DNA of 64,000 nucleotides from Bifidobacterium vespertilionis (GCF_008698145.1 NZ_RZNZ01000005.1:62001-126000), one strand, 5' to 3'. Shown: positions 20,040 through 28,960, counted from the stretch's first letter. Notes: generated by a model not told the origin, from the letters alone. Made by a program: numbers and translations.

Positions 20040-20512
20040 ATGCATAAAGGTGTGCGGAAGATCGTAGTTTTTTTTAATGTCGATATTGTTTATGCTTAGT
20101 GGTACAAGTGCTTATGCCGATGATGCAAATCCGTCTGGGCCTAAGAATAATGAGTTAATTAATGTTTCTCAAATGGAACCAAGTCCTCTATCCTTGAAGA
20201 GTGCGAGTAGACCATCTCAGGTGTGGAATATTGCTACGCAAGGCACGTATGATTTTGCTGGATGGTCATATGGTAAGACTTTGTATACGAATTACAAATT
20301 TAAAGGAAAGTAATCGTATGCAATTTATGTCCGTAATACTGGCAGCAAAAAGTTGACAGTAAAAGCTAAAACTTTCTGGCATACTTTTGCTAAAGTTGAA
20401 CTTAGTGAGGTAGTAGTCAAACTTTTTATGTCTACACCGGTGATGTCGGCAAAGAATTCTATATTACTTTTGATGGAAATGATTTCTCTTTCAGTGGGAA
20501 TATTCATTAATT
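20040..20512 (+). pseudogene. Small secreted protein gene, broken by frameshifts and a stop
   Basis: An AGAAAGG ribosome site precedes ATG 20040 (MHKGVRKIVVFF). After a run of eight T (20068-20075) the frame must change to continue into a classic signal peptide core, MSILFMLSGTSAYADD, and a short secreted protein. That frame meets a TAA at 20311-20313. The reading then continues past the stop (SYAIYVRNTGSKKLTVKAK) and needs another shift near 20415 to read SQTFYVYTGDVGKEFYITFD and end at TAA 20510-20512. The base composition is clearly AT-rich compared with the neighbours. No family recognised. One T fewer would restore the first junction, so slippage at the T run is possible, but the later lesions argue for a true pseudogene. 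Confidence 0.7.
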
Positions 20513-20565
20513 CTCTATTGTAAATGAGTTTATGAATTATGGTCTCCTAAGCCAAGGTAGGTGAA

Positions 20566-21153
20566 ATGCGAAAGTTCCTGTTTTCTGTGGCCGGCTTCGT
20601 TCTGGGCGGAGCATTGGGTGGTGTCCTATTTTGGCGCATTGTCTATTATCGAATTTCTACTACCTTGGCTTTGGAAGACCGTCCAAGCATGTCCATTATT
20701 CTGCTATGTTCAGCCATTTTGGCAGGTGCGGTGATTTGCGCCACCAATGTCTACTTTGTATCTGCAAGACATTTTCCGAAGTATTTTCTTCTCGTTGAAA
20801 AGGTGTTGTACTGTGTCATCCTCCTGCTGTGCCTTATGTTCCCCAAGCCGCAGTCCCTTATTAATCTCAATCCTCTGAGGATGGCTGATGAACTTATTCC
20901 TCTGTCTCCTACGCTTGTGCTGAACATCGCATTGTTCATACCGATTGGGATGATGTTTTCCTCTTATTTTGAGAGATCAAAATGGTATTATTGTGTGCTT
21001 CTATGCGGTTTGATTGTAATTGAGTCTGTGCAATATGCATTCTCCATAGGAATTTGCGATATCAATGATGTGATCGAAAACTTCCTTGGTGCATATTTGG
21101 GCGTTATTGCCATGAGACTGATTGCCGTATGCGGCAAACGAGCGGGTAGATAA
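20566..21153 (+). CDS. VanZ-like membrane protein
   Basis: Protein of 195 aa with about five membrane helices. The VanZ-like features are the PLRMADE-to-LNIALFIPIG stretch and the late acidic motif CDINDVIENFLGAYLG. VanZ relatives include the teicoplanin-resistance protein, but most are of unknown membrane function. A GGTGAAATGCG context precedes ATG 20566. The GC content is well below the window average and matches the broken gene upstream, so both probably arrived together by transfer. Confidence 0.8.
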   Translation: MRKFLFSVAGFVLGGALGGVLFWRIVYYRISTTLALEDRPSMSIILLCSAILAGAVICATNVYFVSARHFPKYFLLVEKVLYCVILLLCLMFPKPQSLINLNPLRMADELIPLSPTLVLNIALFIPIGMMFSSYFERSKWYYCVLLCGLIVIESVQYAFSIGICDINDVIENFLGAYLGVIAMRLIAVCGKRAGR

Positions 21154-21278
21154 GTCACTATCTGCTACAGCGTCCGGTTTTGTATCGGATGATATGAAAA
21201 CGGACACTTGGGACGGCGGAGGAAGAATAGGCAGAAGGGGCGACCTTGTCGACTGCTCCGGTCTGATTACTCATATCT

Positions 21279-21420
21279 GCAGCCATCGAATCCGCTCACT
21301 TTGCGCGCGCCGAGCCGCAGAATGAGCGAATCCATTGCCGTAGCGCCCCTAAACCGCCTCCAGGACACGGGATTTGCTCATTCTGCGATTTCGCGCGGGT
21401 GGAATGAGAGGATCGAATGC
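21279..21420. repeat. 142-base direct repeat, first copy
   Basis: Bases 21279-21400 are identical to 21701-21822. The match continues to 21420/21842 with three mismatches. It contains inverted CGCAGAATGAGCGAATCC and forward GGATTTGCTCATTCTGCG units of the family seen at 9.1 kb. Confidence 0.9.
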
Positions 21421-21429
21421 GCGGGTTGA

Positions 21430-22040
21430 GTGCGGGCGGGGCAAACTGGGCGAATCTGGTCATCGGCCGCACAAACTGGGCAAATATGGCCTTCTGGAAC
21501 GCGAAATCGGCCCGCAGATGACCAGATCTGCCCAGTTTGCAAAAAGTTCATCCCGATCTGCTCAGTTTGTGCCCGGCTTGGTTCAGTTGGCCCGCAAACT
21601 GGGCATATCCGGTCATCGGTCCAGTAAGCTGGGCAGATCAGGTCGTATGGAGGCCGATTCTGCCGTCCAGTTGCACGAGTCTGCCCAGTTTGGAAAATCG
21701 GCAGCCATCGAATCCGCTCACTTTGCGCGCGCCGAGCCGCAGAATGAGCGAATCCATTGCCGTAGCGCCCCTAAACCGCCTCCAGGACACGGGATTTGCT
21801 CATTCTGCGATTTCGCGCGGGTAGAATGAGCGGATTGAATGCGGCAAGCTGAGCGCGCCTGAGCGCGGCAAACTGGGCGCAAACTGGGCAAATCCGGTCG
21901 CCGACCCAACAAACTGGGCAGATCGGGATAGCTGGAGGCCGATTTTGCCGTCCAGATGTACGGATCTGCCCAGTTTGGAAAATCCGTGTCCTGATCTGCC
22001 CAGTTTGTACTCAGTCGGGGCGCAAATTGGGTGATCGGGA
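21430..22040. repeat. CAAACTGGGCAGATC convergent repeat array (copy 2, largest)
   Basis: About a dozen units. Forward CAAACTGGGCA(G/A)AT units (21438, 21472 and so on) lead to a core (GGAACGCGAAATCGGCCCGC; second and third cores begin CTGGAGGCCGATT or TGGAGGCCGATT and contain CCGTCCAG). Inverted ATCTGCCCAGTTTG units lie beyond each core. The 142-base repeat is inserted in the middle. The whole 21.15-22.15 kb gap has no convincing gene. Confidence 0.8.
21701..21842. repeat. 142-base direct repeat, second copy
   Basis: Second copy of the 21279 repeat, identical over the first 122 bases. The near-absence of changes in non-coding DNA implies recent duplication or gene conversion. Confidence 0.9.
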
Positions 22041-22198
22041 CATCTGCCGCCCTTCTTCCAACCCTTCCGCCCTTCCGCCCGCCGCCAACGAGGGTAGATC
22101 GATCGACTACGTAGTCGCCCCCAGAGATTCACTTCAACTTCACATGGCGTTCATCTAACCGCCTCCACAACGAAGCACCGGTGGCCCACAATGGGGCT

Positions 22199-23902
22199 AT
22201 GAGTACCATGGGAAAGCGTATCCTCAGGGCGGTGGCCGCGCTCGCGGCGGGGGCGATGATGCTCGCGGGCTCCGGCTGCGCATCGCTCAACGGCAACGGC
22301 AGCAACGGCACAAACGGCACGCCACAGAATAGCGACAAGGTCCAGACGTTCACGCCATCGGGCGGCAAGGCCAGCGCCACGCTCAACATCGCGTCGGGCT
22401 CGGAGAACCGCGAGGTGGCCGCGGCCGTGCAGAAGGCCGCCGACGAATCGGGCGTGGCCGTCACGCTCAACTACATGGGTTCGCTGGACATCATGGCCGC
22501 CCTCGAGAACGGCGGAACGAGCGGCGGGACCACCTACGACGCGGTCTGGCCCGCCTCCAGCATGTGGATCTCCATGGGCGACACCAAGCATCTGGTCAAG
22601 GACGCGGCCAGCACGTCCACCACGCCCATCGTGTTCGGCATCGAGAAGCCCAAGGCCGTGGAACTCGGCTGGGCGGACGCCTCCGGCAAGACCAAGCCCG
22701 TCGCCACCACGGACATCATCGACGCGGTGACCTCCGGCAAGCTCAAGTTCTCCATGACCTCCGCCACGCAGTCGAACTCCGGCGCATCGGCCTATCTGGC
22801 CTTCGCCACCGCGCTCACCGGCAAGAACGAGCCGCTGTCCGCGGACGATCTCAACAACGCGGACCTGCAGAGCAAGGTGGCCGCGCTGCTCAAGGGCGTC
22901 GACCGCAGCTCCGGCAGCTCCGACTGGCTCAAGGACATGGTGGTGGCCAATCCGGACCGCTTCGACGCGATGGTCAACTACGAATCGCTGGTCATCCAGG
23001 CCAACAAGCAGCTCACACAGGCCGGCCACGACCCGCTGCTGGCCGTCTACCCGGCCGACGGCATCGCGGTGTCCGATTCGCCGCTGGGCTACGTGGACCG
23101 CGGCCAGAACCTCAAGGACGCCTTCTCCAAGTTCCAGCAGGCCCTGCAATCCAAGGACTCCAAGCTCGAATTCGAGCGCGCCGGTCGCCGCACGGGTCTG
23201 GGCGGCACGCTCACCTATGCCTCCGACGCGCAGGTCCAGCAGTCGTTCAAGGCCGATTGGGGCATCAACACCGACGCCAGCGCGCTCAAGACCATCGCGC
23301 TGCCCGCCGCGAACGTGATCGATCAGGCGCTGAGCGTGTACCAGACCGCCCTGCGCAAGCCCAGCTACACCATCTGGGTGGTCGACTACTCCGGCTCCAT
23401 GAAGGGCGAGGGCAAGCAGGGCGTGGTCGACGGCCTCAACGCCGCCCTCAACCCGGAGCAGGCCAAGGCGTCGCGCATCGAACCGTCCGGCAAGGACGTC
23501 AACATCCTCATCCCGTTCGCTTCCAAGGCCGACGAGCCGGTGACCGCCAACGGATCGGACACCGCGTCCCTGCTGTCCGCCGCGGCCAATCGGGACCCGC
23601 GCGGCGGCACGAACATCTACGACGGCCTGAGCAAGGCGATCGCCCAGCTGCCCTCCAACGTGTCCGACTACACCACCGCGATCGTGCTCATGACCGACGG
23701 CATGTCCGAGACCGGCGACCGCTCCAAGTTCCAGTCGGATTACGCGGCCAAGGGGCAGGGCCTGCCGATCTTCTCGATCATGTTCGGCGACGCCGACCCC
23801 ACGCAGCTGGACGAGATCGCCTCGCTGAGCAACGCGAAGGTGTTCGACGGCCGTTCCGGCGACCTTGCCGCCGTGTTCCGCCAGGTCAAGGGATACAACT
23901 GA
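22199..23902 (+). CDS. Lipoprotein with solute-binding and VWA domains
   Basis: Exported protein of 567 aa. A signal peptide with Cys27 (AGSGC) suggests lipid anchoring, although the lipobox is not canonical. Residues about 60-370 look like a periplasmic-type solute-binding domain (NIASGSENREV; TQSNSGASAYLAF). Residues about 385-560 form a von Willebrand A domain with the MIDAS motif D396-Y-S398-G-S400 and a second acidic site at MTDGMS. ATG 22199 is chosen as it lies after a GGGGC site; ATG 22208 is an alternative. Its TGA overlaps the next ATG by one base. It is the first gene of the TelA operon. No permease gene accompanies the binding domain. Confidence 0.85.
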   Translation: MSTMGKRILRAVAALAAGAMMLAGSGCASLNGNGSNGTNGTPQNSDKVQTFTPSGGKASATLNIASGSENREVAAAVQKAADESGVAVTLNYMGSLDIMAALENGGTSGGTTYDAVWPASSMWISMGDTKHLVKDAASTSTTPIVFGIEKPKAVELGWADASGKTKPVATTDIIDAVTSGKLKFSMTSATQSNSGASAYLAFATALTGKNEPLSADDLNNADLQSKVAALLKGVDRSSGSSDWLKDMVVANPDRFDAMVNYESLVIQANKQLTQAGHDPLLAVYPADGIAVSDSPLGYVDRGQNLKDAFSKFQQALQSKDSKLEFERAGRRTGLGGTLTYASDAQVQQSFKADWGINTDASALKTIALPAANVIDQALSVYQTALRKPSYTIWVVDYSGSMKGEGKQGVVDGLNAALNPEQAKASRIEPSGKDVNILIPFASKADEPVTANGSDTASLLSAAANRDPRGGTNIYDGLSKAIAQLPSNVSDYTTAIVLMTDGMSETGDRSKFQSDYAAKGQGLPIFSIMFGDADPTQLDEIASLSNAKVFDGRSGDLAAVFRQVKGYN

Positions 23903-24633
23903 TGCTGCAGGTGATTCTGGGATTCGCGGCCGGTCTGGGACTGGGCGTGGCCGGCTTTCTGATCGCCGGCGGGGGAGTGCCGGGGTTCGTGGTCGCGCTG
24001 GTCGCCGCAGCCGGCGGATACGTGGGCGTGAGCGCGCTGACCACGCCCGACCGCAAGATCGGCAAGGTGCTGGCCTCCGCGCTGCCGAACGGGCAGAAGG
24101 CGGCCGACGCGATCGACGACGCCAACGAGCGCCTGAAGCTGATCGAGGGCACGCTCCGGGAGATCCAGGACCCCACCGTGCGGGCCGAGGCGAACGATTT
24201 CGTCGTGGCCACGCGCGATCTGATCCGCTACGTGGGCACGGATCCGGGGGCGTGGAGCACCTTGCGCCACTACATAACCGTGTACGGCGAGCAGACCTCG
24301 AAGCTGCTCGAATCGTACGTGGACGTGGAGCGCTCCGGTGCCGGCGACCAGCTGTGGAAGGCCCGGCAGGAGACGATCGAGGCGCTGCAGGTGCTGGAGA
24401 AGACCGCGGCCGGCGAGCTTTCGCGCGCGGTGTCGTCCAAGACGCTGGGCATATCGGCCGATTCCGATGCGATCGTGCGGCTCGCGCGCATGGACGGGTA
24501 TGAGGTGGACGATGACGATCGGCATGCGCCCAGAAGGATGCCGGCCCCGCCCGATCCCGGCACGCGGATTGCGAACGGACCCGCCGCGCCGAACGATGAA
24601 ACGACCGCGCAGGGGACGGAGGAGAAGCAGTGA
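23902..24633 (+). CDS. XpaC-like (5-bromo-4-chloroindolyl phosphate hydrolysis family) protein
   Basis: Protein of 243 aa with two N-terminal membrane helices (about residues 3-45). A helical cytoplasmic region follows (GQKAADAIDDANERL, then TVRAEANDFV) with a charged Pro-rich tail. This matches the XpaC family, which in Firmicutes is encoded next to TelA (xpaC-yaaN). The biochemical activity behind the family name is uncertain. One-base overlap with the previous gene and 4-base overlap with the next show tight coupling. Confidence 0.75.
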   Translation: MLQVILGFAAGLGLGVAGFLIAGGGVPGFVVALVAAAGGYVGVSALTTPDRKIGKVLASALPNGQKAADAIDDANERLKLIEGTLREIQDPTVRAEANDFVVATRDLIRYVGTDPGAWSTLRHYITVYGEQTSKLLESYVDVERSGAGDQLWKARQETIEALQVLEKTAAGELSRAVSSKTLGISADSDAIVRLARMDGYEVDDDDRHAPRRMPAPPDPGTRIANGPAAPNDETTAQGTEEKQ

Positions 24634-25715
24634 AAATCACCAAAAGCAAAATCATCGGACTGCTCGCGCTGCTCGTGGTGGTGGGCGTGCTCGCCGGCGC
24701 CGCGGTCTGGCAGCAGAGCAAACCCAAGCCCGCCGCGCCCGTGGAGGCCACCAAGGTCACCGGATATCTGGGAGGCGAGAAGATCGGCCTGTTCGACGAT
24801 CCGCAGTTCGCCCAGCTGGCCGCCGCGCAGGGGCTTGACGTGGACTACCGCAAGGCCGGATCGCTGGCCATGATGGACGCCGACCGCACCGGCATGGACT
24901 ACCTGTTCCCGTCGTCGCGCGCGGCCGTGGAGTACGGCAAGGCCAAGGGCGTGAACGCCGCCAAGCAGGACATCGTGTTCAACTCGCCGATCGTGCTCTA
25001 CACGCACAAGGCCGTGGTCGACGGGCTCGTCTCCGGCGGGCTGGTGAGCAAGGACGGCGAAACCTACCACATGGACATGGCCAAGGCCGTGGACGCCATG
25101 AAGAACAACAAATCGTGGGCCGACGTGGGCTATCAGGCCGGCTACGGGCAGTTCCGCATCGACTCCACCGACCCGGTCCAGTCGAACTCCGGCAACGAAT
25201 ACGCGGCCCTCGTGGCCACCGTGCTCAACGGCGGCCAGCCCGCCACGGTCGATTCGGTCAACCGCGACGCCGCCACGATCAAGGCGATCTTCGCCAAGTC
25301 CGGATGGATGGAAACCAGCTCGGAAGACAGCTTCAACCAGTTCCTCACGCTCGGCGTGGGCTCCAAGCCCATGATGGTGGGCTACGAGTCGCAGATCCTC
25401 GATCTGGCCGTCAACCAGCCCAGCGCCTTCCAGCAGATCAAGGACGATGTGGTGATCGTCTACCCCACGCCCACCGTGTGGAGCACGCACACGCTCATGG
25501 CCTTGGACGACAATGGCGCCAAGTTGCTCGATGTGCTCAAGTCGCCGGACGTGCAGAAGCTCGCATGGGAGCGCCACGGATTCCGCGCCGCCAACTTCGC
25601 CGGCACCGATTCGATCAGCCGCTTCGGCGTGCCCTCCGCGGCCGACCAGCTCACCGCCGTCAGCGAGCTGCCCAACAACGACGCCATGCAGGCCATCATC
25701 GCCGCGCTGTCGTAG
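24630..25715 (+). CDS. Membrane-anchored solute-binding-like protein
   Basis: Protein of 361 aa with one N-terminal helix (about residues 8-28), then a solute-binding-protein-like domain. It is related to the domain in the first gene of the operon: VQSNSGNEYAALVATVLNG here versus TQSNSGASAYLAFATALTG there, and a shared MV-YES segment. It has no VWA part and no lipobox. Overlap with the XpaC-like gene is 4 bases. The gap to telA is 86 bases. The ligand is unknown. Confidence 0.8.
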   Translation: MKITKSKIIGLLALLVVVGVLAGAAVWQQSKPKPAAPVEATKVTGYLGGEKIGLFDDPQFAQLAAAQGLDVDYRKAGSLAMMDADRTGMDYLFPSSRAAVEYGKAKGVNAAKQDIVFNSPIVLYTHKAVVDGLVSGGLVSKDGETYHMDMAKAVDAMKNNKSWADVGYQAGYGQFRIDSTDPVQSNSGNEYAALVATVLNGGQPATVDSVNRDAATIKAIFAKSGWMETSSEDSFNQFLTLGVGSKPMMVGYESQILDLAVNQPSAFQQIKDDVVIVYPTPTVWSTHTLMALDDNGAKLLDVLKSPDVQKLAWERHGFRAANFAGTDSISRFGVPSAADQLTAVSELPNNDAMQAIIAALS

Positions 25716-25801
25716 CCGCCGCAGGCCGGATTGCCGCAGCCATTCCACGGACTCAACGCAACCGCACACATCGTCATAGCAAGCCAAGAAAGGACCAACC
25801 A

Positions 25802-26971
25802 ATGGCTAACATCACCCTCGCGGATCTCACCGCCAACTCCACAGCCGCCGCGTCGCCCGCCACCCTGGCCGACCCGAACGCCAACGCGCTCGTCCCCACC
25901 GCCAGCGAGGCCGCCGCCGACGCAGCCCTCAGCCCCGACCAGCAGATCGCCAAGCTGCCCCCGGAGGCGCAGGAGCAGATCGCGCAGATGGCCCAGGCCA
26001 TCAACTTCACGCAGCAGGGCATCGAATCGTCCTACGGCAAGGACGTGCAGCGCGCCACCAGCAGCTTCGCCGACGAAATCCTCTCCGACACCCGCTCCAA
26101 GGACACCGGCGAGGCCGGCGAACTGCTCACCACCATGCTCGTCACCATCGACGAGGCCGAGCTGGGCGGGTTCAGGAAGCTGCCGATCATCGGCCAGGTG
26201 GCCGTCTCGATCGACAAGCTGCGCCGCCGCTACCAGAAGGTGGATGCGCAGATCGACGACATCGTGGCCAAGCTCGAGACCGCGCAGGCCCGGCTCGTGG
26301 CGGACATCTCCATGTACAACACCATGTACGATCAGAACGCCCAGCAGTACCGCGAGCTCAAGATGACCGTGCTGGCCGGCAAGAAGGCGCTCGCCGACTT
26401 CAACGCCACGCAGCTGCCCGCGCTGGAGGCCGAGGCCGCCAAGTCCGGCGATCCGATGCAGGCGCAGGTGCTCAAGGACTTCAAGTCCAAGCTCGACCGC
26501 TTCGCCAAGCGTCTAGATGATCTGGACCGCATCAGCGTGGTCACCCTGCAGACCGCCCCGCAGATCAAGATCATCCAGAACGCCGACCAGACGATCGTGG
26601 ACAAGATCGACACGACCATCTCCACCACCATCCCGGTGTGGAAGAGCCAGATGGTGATCGCGCTCGGCCTGTCCAACCAGCGCAAGGCCCTGGATCTGCA
26701 GAACAAGGCCGACGATGTGACCAACAAGCTGCTGCAGCGCAACGCGACCGCCCTGCACCAGGGCGCGGTGGACGCCGAGAAGGCCAACCAGCGCTCGGTG
26801 GTGGAGATCGAGACGCTGGAGAAGATCAACAACGAGCTGATCTCCACCCTCAAGGAGACCGTGCAGATCCAGAAGCAGGGCAAGGCGAACCGCGAGGCCG
26901 CCGAGGTCAAGATGCGCAAGCTGGAGTCCGACCTCAAGCAGGCCCTGATCGACAACGCCCGCGCGATGTAG
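25802..26971 (+). CDS. telA: Toxic anion resistance protein TelA family
   Basis: Cytoplasmic protein of 389 aa, largely helical, of the TelA/YaaN/KlaA family linked to tellurite and some antimicrobial tolerance. Typical parts are the GGFRKLPIIGQ motif near residue 122, the long coiled-coil middle (YNTMYDQNAQQYRELK) and the conserved TAPQIKIIQNADQ and STTIPVWKSQM segments. ATG 25802 follows an AAGAAAGGA ribosome site. The frame is open far upstream but only in the antiphase of the previous gene. It closes the operon. Resistance to any given agent is not demonstrated by sequence. Confidence 0.88.
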   Translation: MANITLADLTANSTAAASPATLADPNANALVPTASEAAADAALSPDQQIAKLPPEAQEQIAQMAQAINFTQQGIESSYGKDVQRATSSFADEILSDTRSKDTGEAGELLTTMLVTIDEAELGGFRKLPIIGQVAVSIDKLRRRYQKVDAQIDDIVAKLETAQARLVADISMYNTMYDQNAQQYRELKMTVLAGKKALADFNATQLPALEAEAAKSGDPMQAQVLKDFKSKLDRFAKRLDDLDRISVVTLQTAPQIKIIQNADQTIVDKIDTTISTTIPVWKSQMVIALGLSNQRKALDLQNKADDVTNKLLQRNATALHQGAVDAEKANQRSVVEIETLEKINNELISTLKETVQIQKQGKANREAAEVKMRKLESDLKQALIDNARAM

Positions 26972-26983
26972 GGCGCTCCCAAC

Positions 26984-27300
26984 GTCATCCTGAGCACTGA
27001 GCCGTGAAGCAAACGCCGGTGGCGTTTGTAGGCGAAGGCGAACGACAGTGAGCAAATAATGCTGCGGCCGCAGGCCGACCGCTATTGCGGTCGAGCCGCC
27101 GCCAAGGCGGCGGCGGTCCGGCGCAGCCGGACACCGTAGTCGGAGCCGAAGGATGACGGGGTAGTCGCTTTCTGTCATCCTGAGCGAAGGCGTAGCCGGA
27201 GTCGAAGGATCCTTAACTGTCTGCACTATGACTTTAGCGTCGAAAGTGACGAAGTATCCTTCGACTCCGCCCTGCCGGGCTCCGCTTAGGGTGACGGGCT
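26984..27300. repeat. Multi-hairpin repeat element (copy 2)
   Basis: Begins TCATCCTGAGCACTGAGCCG. It contains GCCGGTGGC, GCCGCCGCC/GGCGGCGGC and GTCCGGCGCAGCCGGAC hairpins and ends in a pair of AAGGATCC / GTATCCTTCGACTCCGCCC half-elements. It fills the gap between telA and msrAB, which converge on it. Confidence 0.75.
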
Positions 27301-27313
27301 GGGCGGTCTCGAT

Positions 27314-28453
27314 CTAGTCCGCGTCCCGGGCGTCCTCAAGCCGCGCGATCAGATCGCCGTACCCCTCCTCGGCCATGCGGCTCTTAGGCACGAAGCGCAG
27401 CGCGGCTGAATTCATGCAGTAGCGCAATCCGCCGCGATCGGCCGGCCCGTCGGCGAACACGTGGCCCAGATGGATCTGCGTGTCGGCCGTGCGGATCTCG
27501 ATGCGCGGGCGGCCCGGCACCCGATCGTCCTCGTGCTCGGTGAGCAGATCGGGGCTGATCGGCTTGGAGAACGCGGGCCAGCCGCAGCCGGCGTCGAACT
27601 TGTCCGTGGACAGGAACAACGGCTCGCCGCTCACCACGTCCACGTACACGCCCGGTTCGAAGGTCCGGTCGTACGCGTTGACGAACGGGCGCTCGGTGGC
27701 CGCGCGCTGGGTGACCGCGAACTGCTCGAGCGTCAGGTCCCAGATCCGCTCGATGTACTTCTGGCGGCGGCGCACGTTCGCGATGGCCGCGAGCGGGATG
27801 TGGCAGTAGCCGCCCGGATTCTTCTCGAGGTAGTCCTGATGGTGCTCCTCGGCCGGGTAGAAGTTGCGCAGCGGCTCCACGAGCACCGCGGGCCGGCGGG
27901 GATCGCGGTCGATCAGCTGCTCGAGCGCGGCGATGTACGTGTCGCGCTGGGCGTTGCCGGTGGCGTGGGCGGCGATGCTGCGGGCGGCGATGGGTGCGCT
28001 GTCGGCCGGGGCTGCGGCTGTCGGCTCCGGCTCGGCTGTCGGCTCCGGCTCGGCGGGGGCGCTGGATTCGGCGGTGGCGTGCGGATCGGTGCCGTCCTCG
28101 GTGCCGCCCGACTTGTCTTCCGCGCCGTCGAGGTAGAACATGCCCGTGCGGTACTGGCGGCCGTGATCGGGGCCCTGCGCGTCCACGCTGAACGGGTCGA
28201 TCACCTCCAGGAACAGCAGGGACAGCGTGCGCAGGGTGACGCGCGACGGAACGAACGTGACCTTCACGGTCTCGGCTGCATCGGTTTCGCCCGAGCAGAC
28301 CTGCTTGTAGGTGGGGTTCGCGACCTTCGACTGCGCGTATCCCACGGTGGTGTCCACGACCCCGTCCACGGCTTGGAAATACCGCTCCAGCCCCCAGAAG
28401 CAGCCGCCCGCGAAGTACGCGGTTTCGGTGTGTGATGTCTTGTTTTCGCTCAT
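27314..28453 (-). CDS. msrAB: Fused methionine sulfoxide reductase MsrA-MsrB
   Basis: Repairs oxidised methionine: the N-terminal MsrA acts on S-sulfoxides and the C-terminal MsrB on R-sulfoxides. Length is 379 aa. The MsrA active site is GGCFWG (Cys18); MsrB shows HLGHVFADGP and the catalytic Cys in RYCMNSAAL. The zinc CxxC pairs of some MsrB forms are absent. Unusually, about 50 residues rich in Ala, Pro and Glu (with a repeated AEPEPT) are inserted inside the MsrA domain after FYLDGAED. ATG 28453 is chosen (MSENKTSHTE); the open frame upstream is repeat DNA. No signal peptide, so cytoplasmic. Confidence 0.92.
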   Translation of the reverse strand: MSENKTSHTETAYFAGGCFWGLERYFQAVDGVVDTTVGYAQSKVANPTYKQVCSGETDAAETVKVTFVPSRVTLRTLSLLFLEVIDPFSVDAQGPDHGRQYRTGMFYLDGAEDKSGGTEDGTDPHATAESSAPAEPEPTAEPEPTAAAPADSAPIAARSIAAHATGNAQRDTYIAALEQLIDRDPRRPAVLVEPLRNFYPAEEHHQDYLEKNPGGYCHIPLAAIANVRRRQKYIERIWDLTLEQFAVTQRAATERPFVNAYDRTFEPGVYVDVVSGEPLFLSTDKFDAGCGWPAFSKPISPDLLTEHEDDRVPGRPRIEIRTADTQIHLGHVFADGPADRGGLRYCMNSAALRFVPKSRMAEEGYGDLIARLEDARDAD

Positions 28454-28489
28454 GCGCCCAGTATGCCACCGCATGCCGTCCGTCGGGCT

Positions 28490-28700
28490 GTGCAGCGCAT
28501 CCGATCTGCTCATTCTGCGTGCCAATCGTCGCCAATCGTCGCAAAATGAGCAGATCCATTGCGCAAGTGGCCCAAATCGGCCCGTTGCACAGCGGATCTG
28601 CTCATTCTGCGCGTCGGTCACCACAGAATGAGCAAATCCGATGCGGCAGGACATCAATCGGGCCTTCAATCGGCCCGCGGCCCATTGAATTTACTCATTC
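28490..28700. repeat. GGAT(C/T)TGCTCATTCTGCG repeat cluster
   Basis: Forward units at about 28500 and 28603 and near 28690, with inverted units CAAAATGAGCAGATCC (about 28540) and CAGAATGAGCAAATCC (about 28624). Same family as at 9.1 and 21.3 kb. No gene. Confidence 0.75.
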
Positions 28701-28754
28701 TGCGTCCGGGCGCTTCGGGACCGGGGCTTCGGGTCCGGGGGACGGGGCTTCGGA

Positions 28755-28890
28755 CCGGGCGAACTGGGCAAATCCGGCCGTCGCGTTTCCAAACTGGGCA
28801 GATCGGGCTGGACAGATCGGGCAGATCAGGACTGGTGGTGCCCTGTGACGTTTTGAGTCGGGACAAACTGGGCAAACCGGGACATTGGCC
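28755..28890. repeat. CAAACTGGGCAGATC repeat array (copy 3, forward units only)
   Basis: Three forward units (about 28762, 28790 and 28864). Neither the AATCGGCC core nor inverted units are seen, so this looks like a degraded or partial array. Confidence 0.65.
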
Positions 28891-28906
28891 GGCCTCATCG
28901 CGTCTT

Positions 28907-28960
28907 GGTGTAGTAATTCCGGACGAAAATCGGGCCGAAACCGTCCGGAATTACTACACC
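28907..28960. terminator. Strong perfect hairpin, possible terminator or mobile-repeat end
   Basis: Perfect 19-base arms (28907-28925 and 28942-28960, left arm GGTGTAGTAATTCCGGACG) with a 16-base loop. No U-run follows, so termination is uncertain. A second small palindrome GATTTCAC/GTGAAATC is at 29021-29041. Confidence 0.5.

Noticed and set aside
20070..20313. Intact short gene starting MSILFML at 20077
   Set aside because: The ribosome site fits ATG 20040 instead, and recognisable coding continues past the TAA, so this is part of a broken gene.
21430..22040. CRISPR array
   Set aside because: Units are only about 15 bases, occur in both directions, and spacing is irregular. No cas genes in the window.
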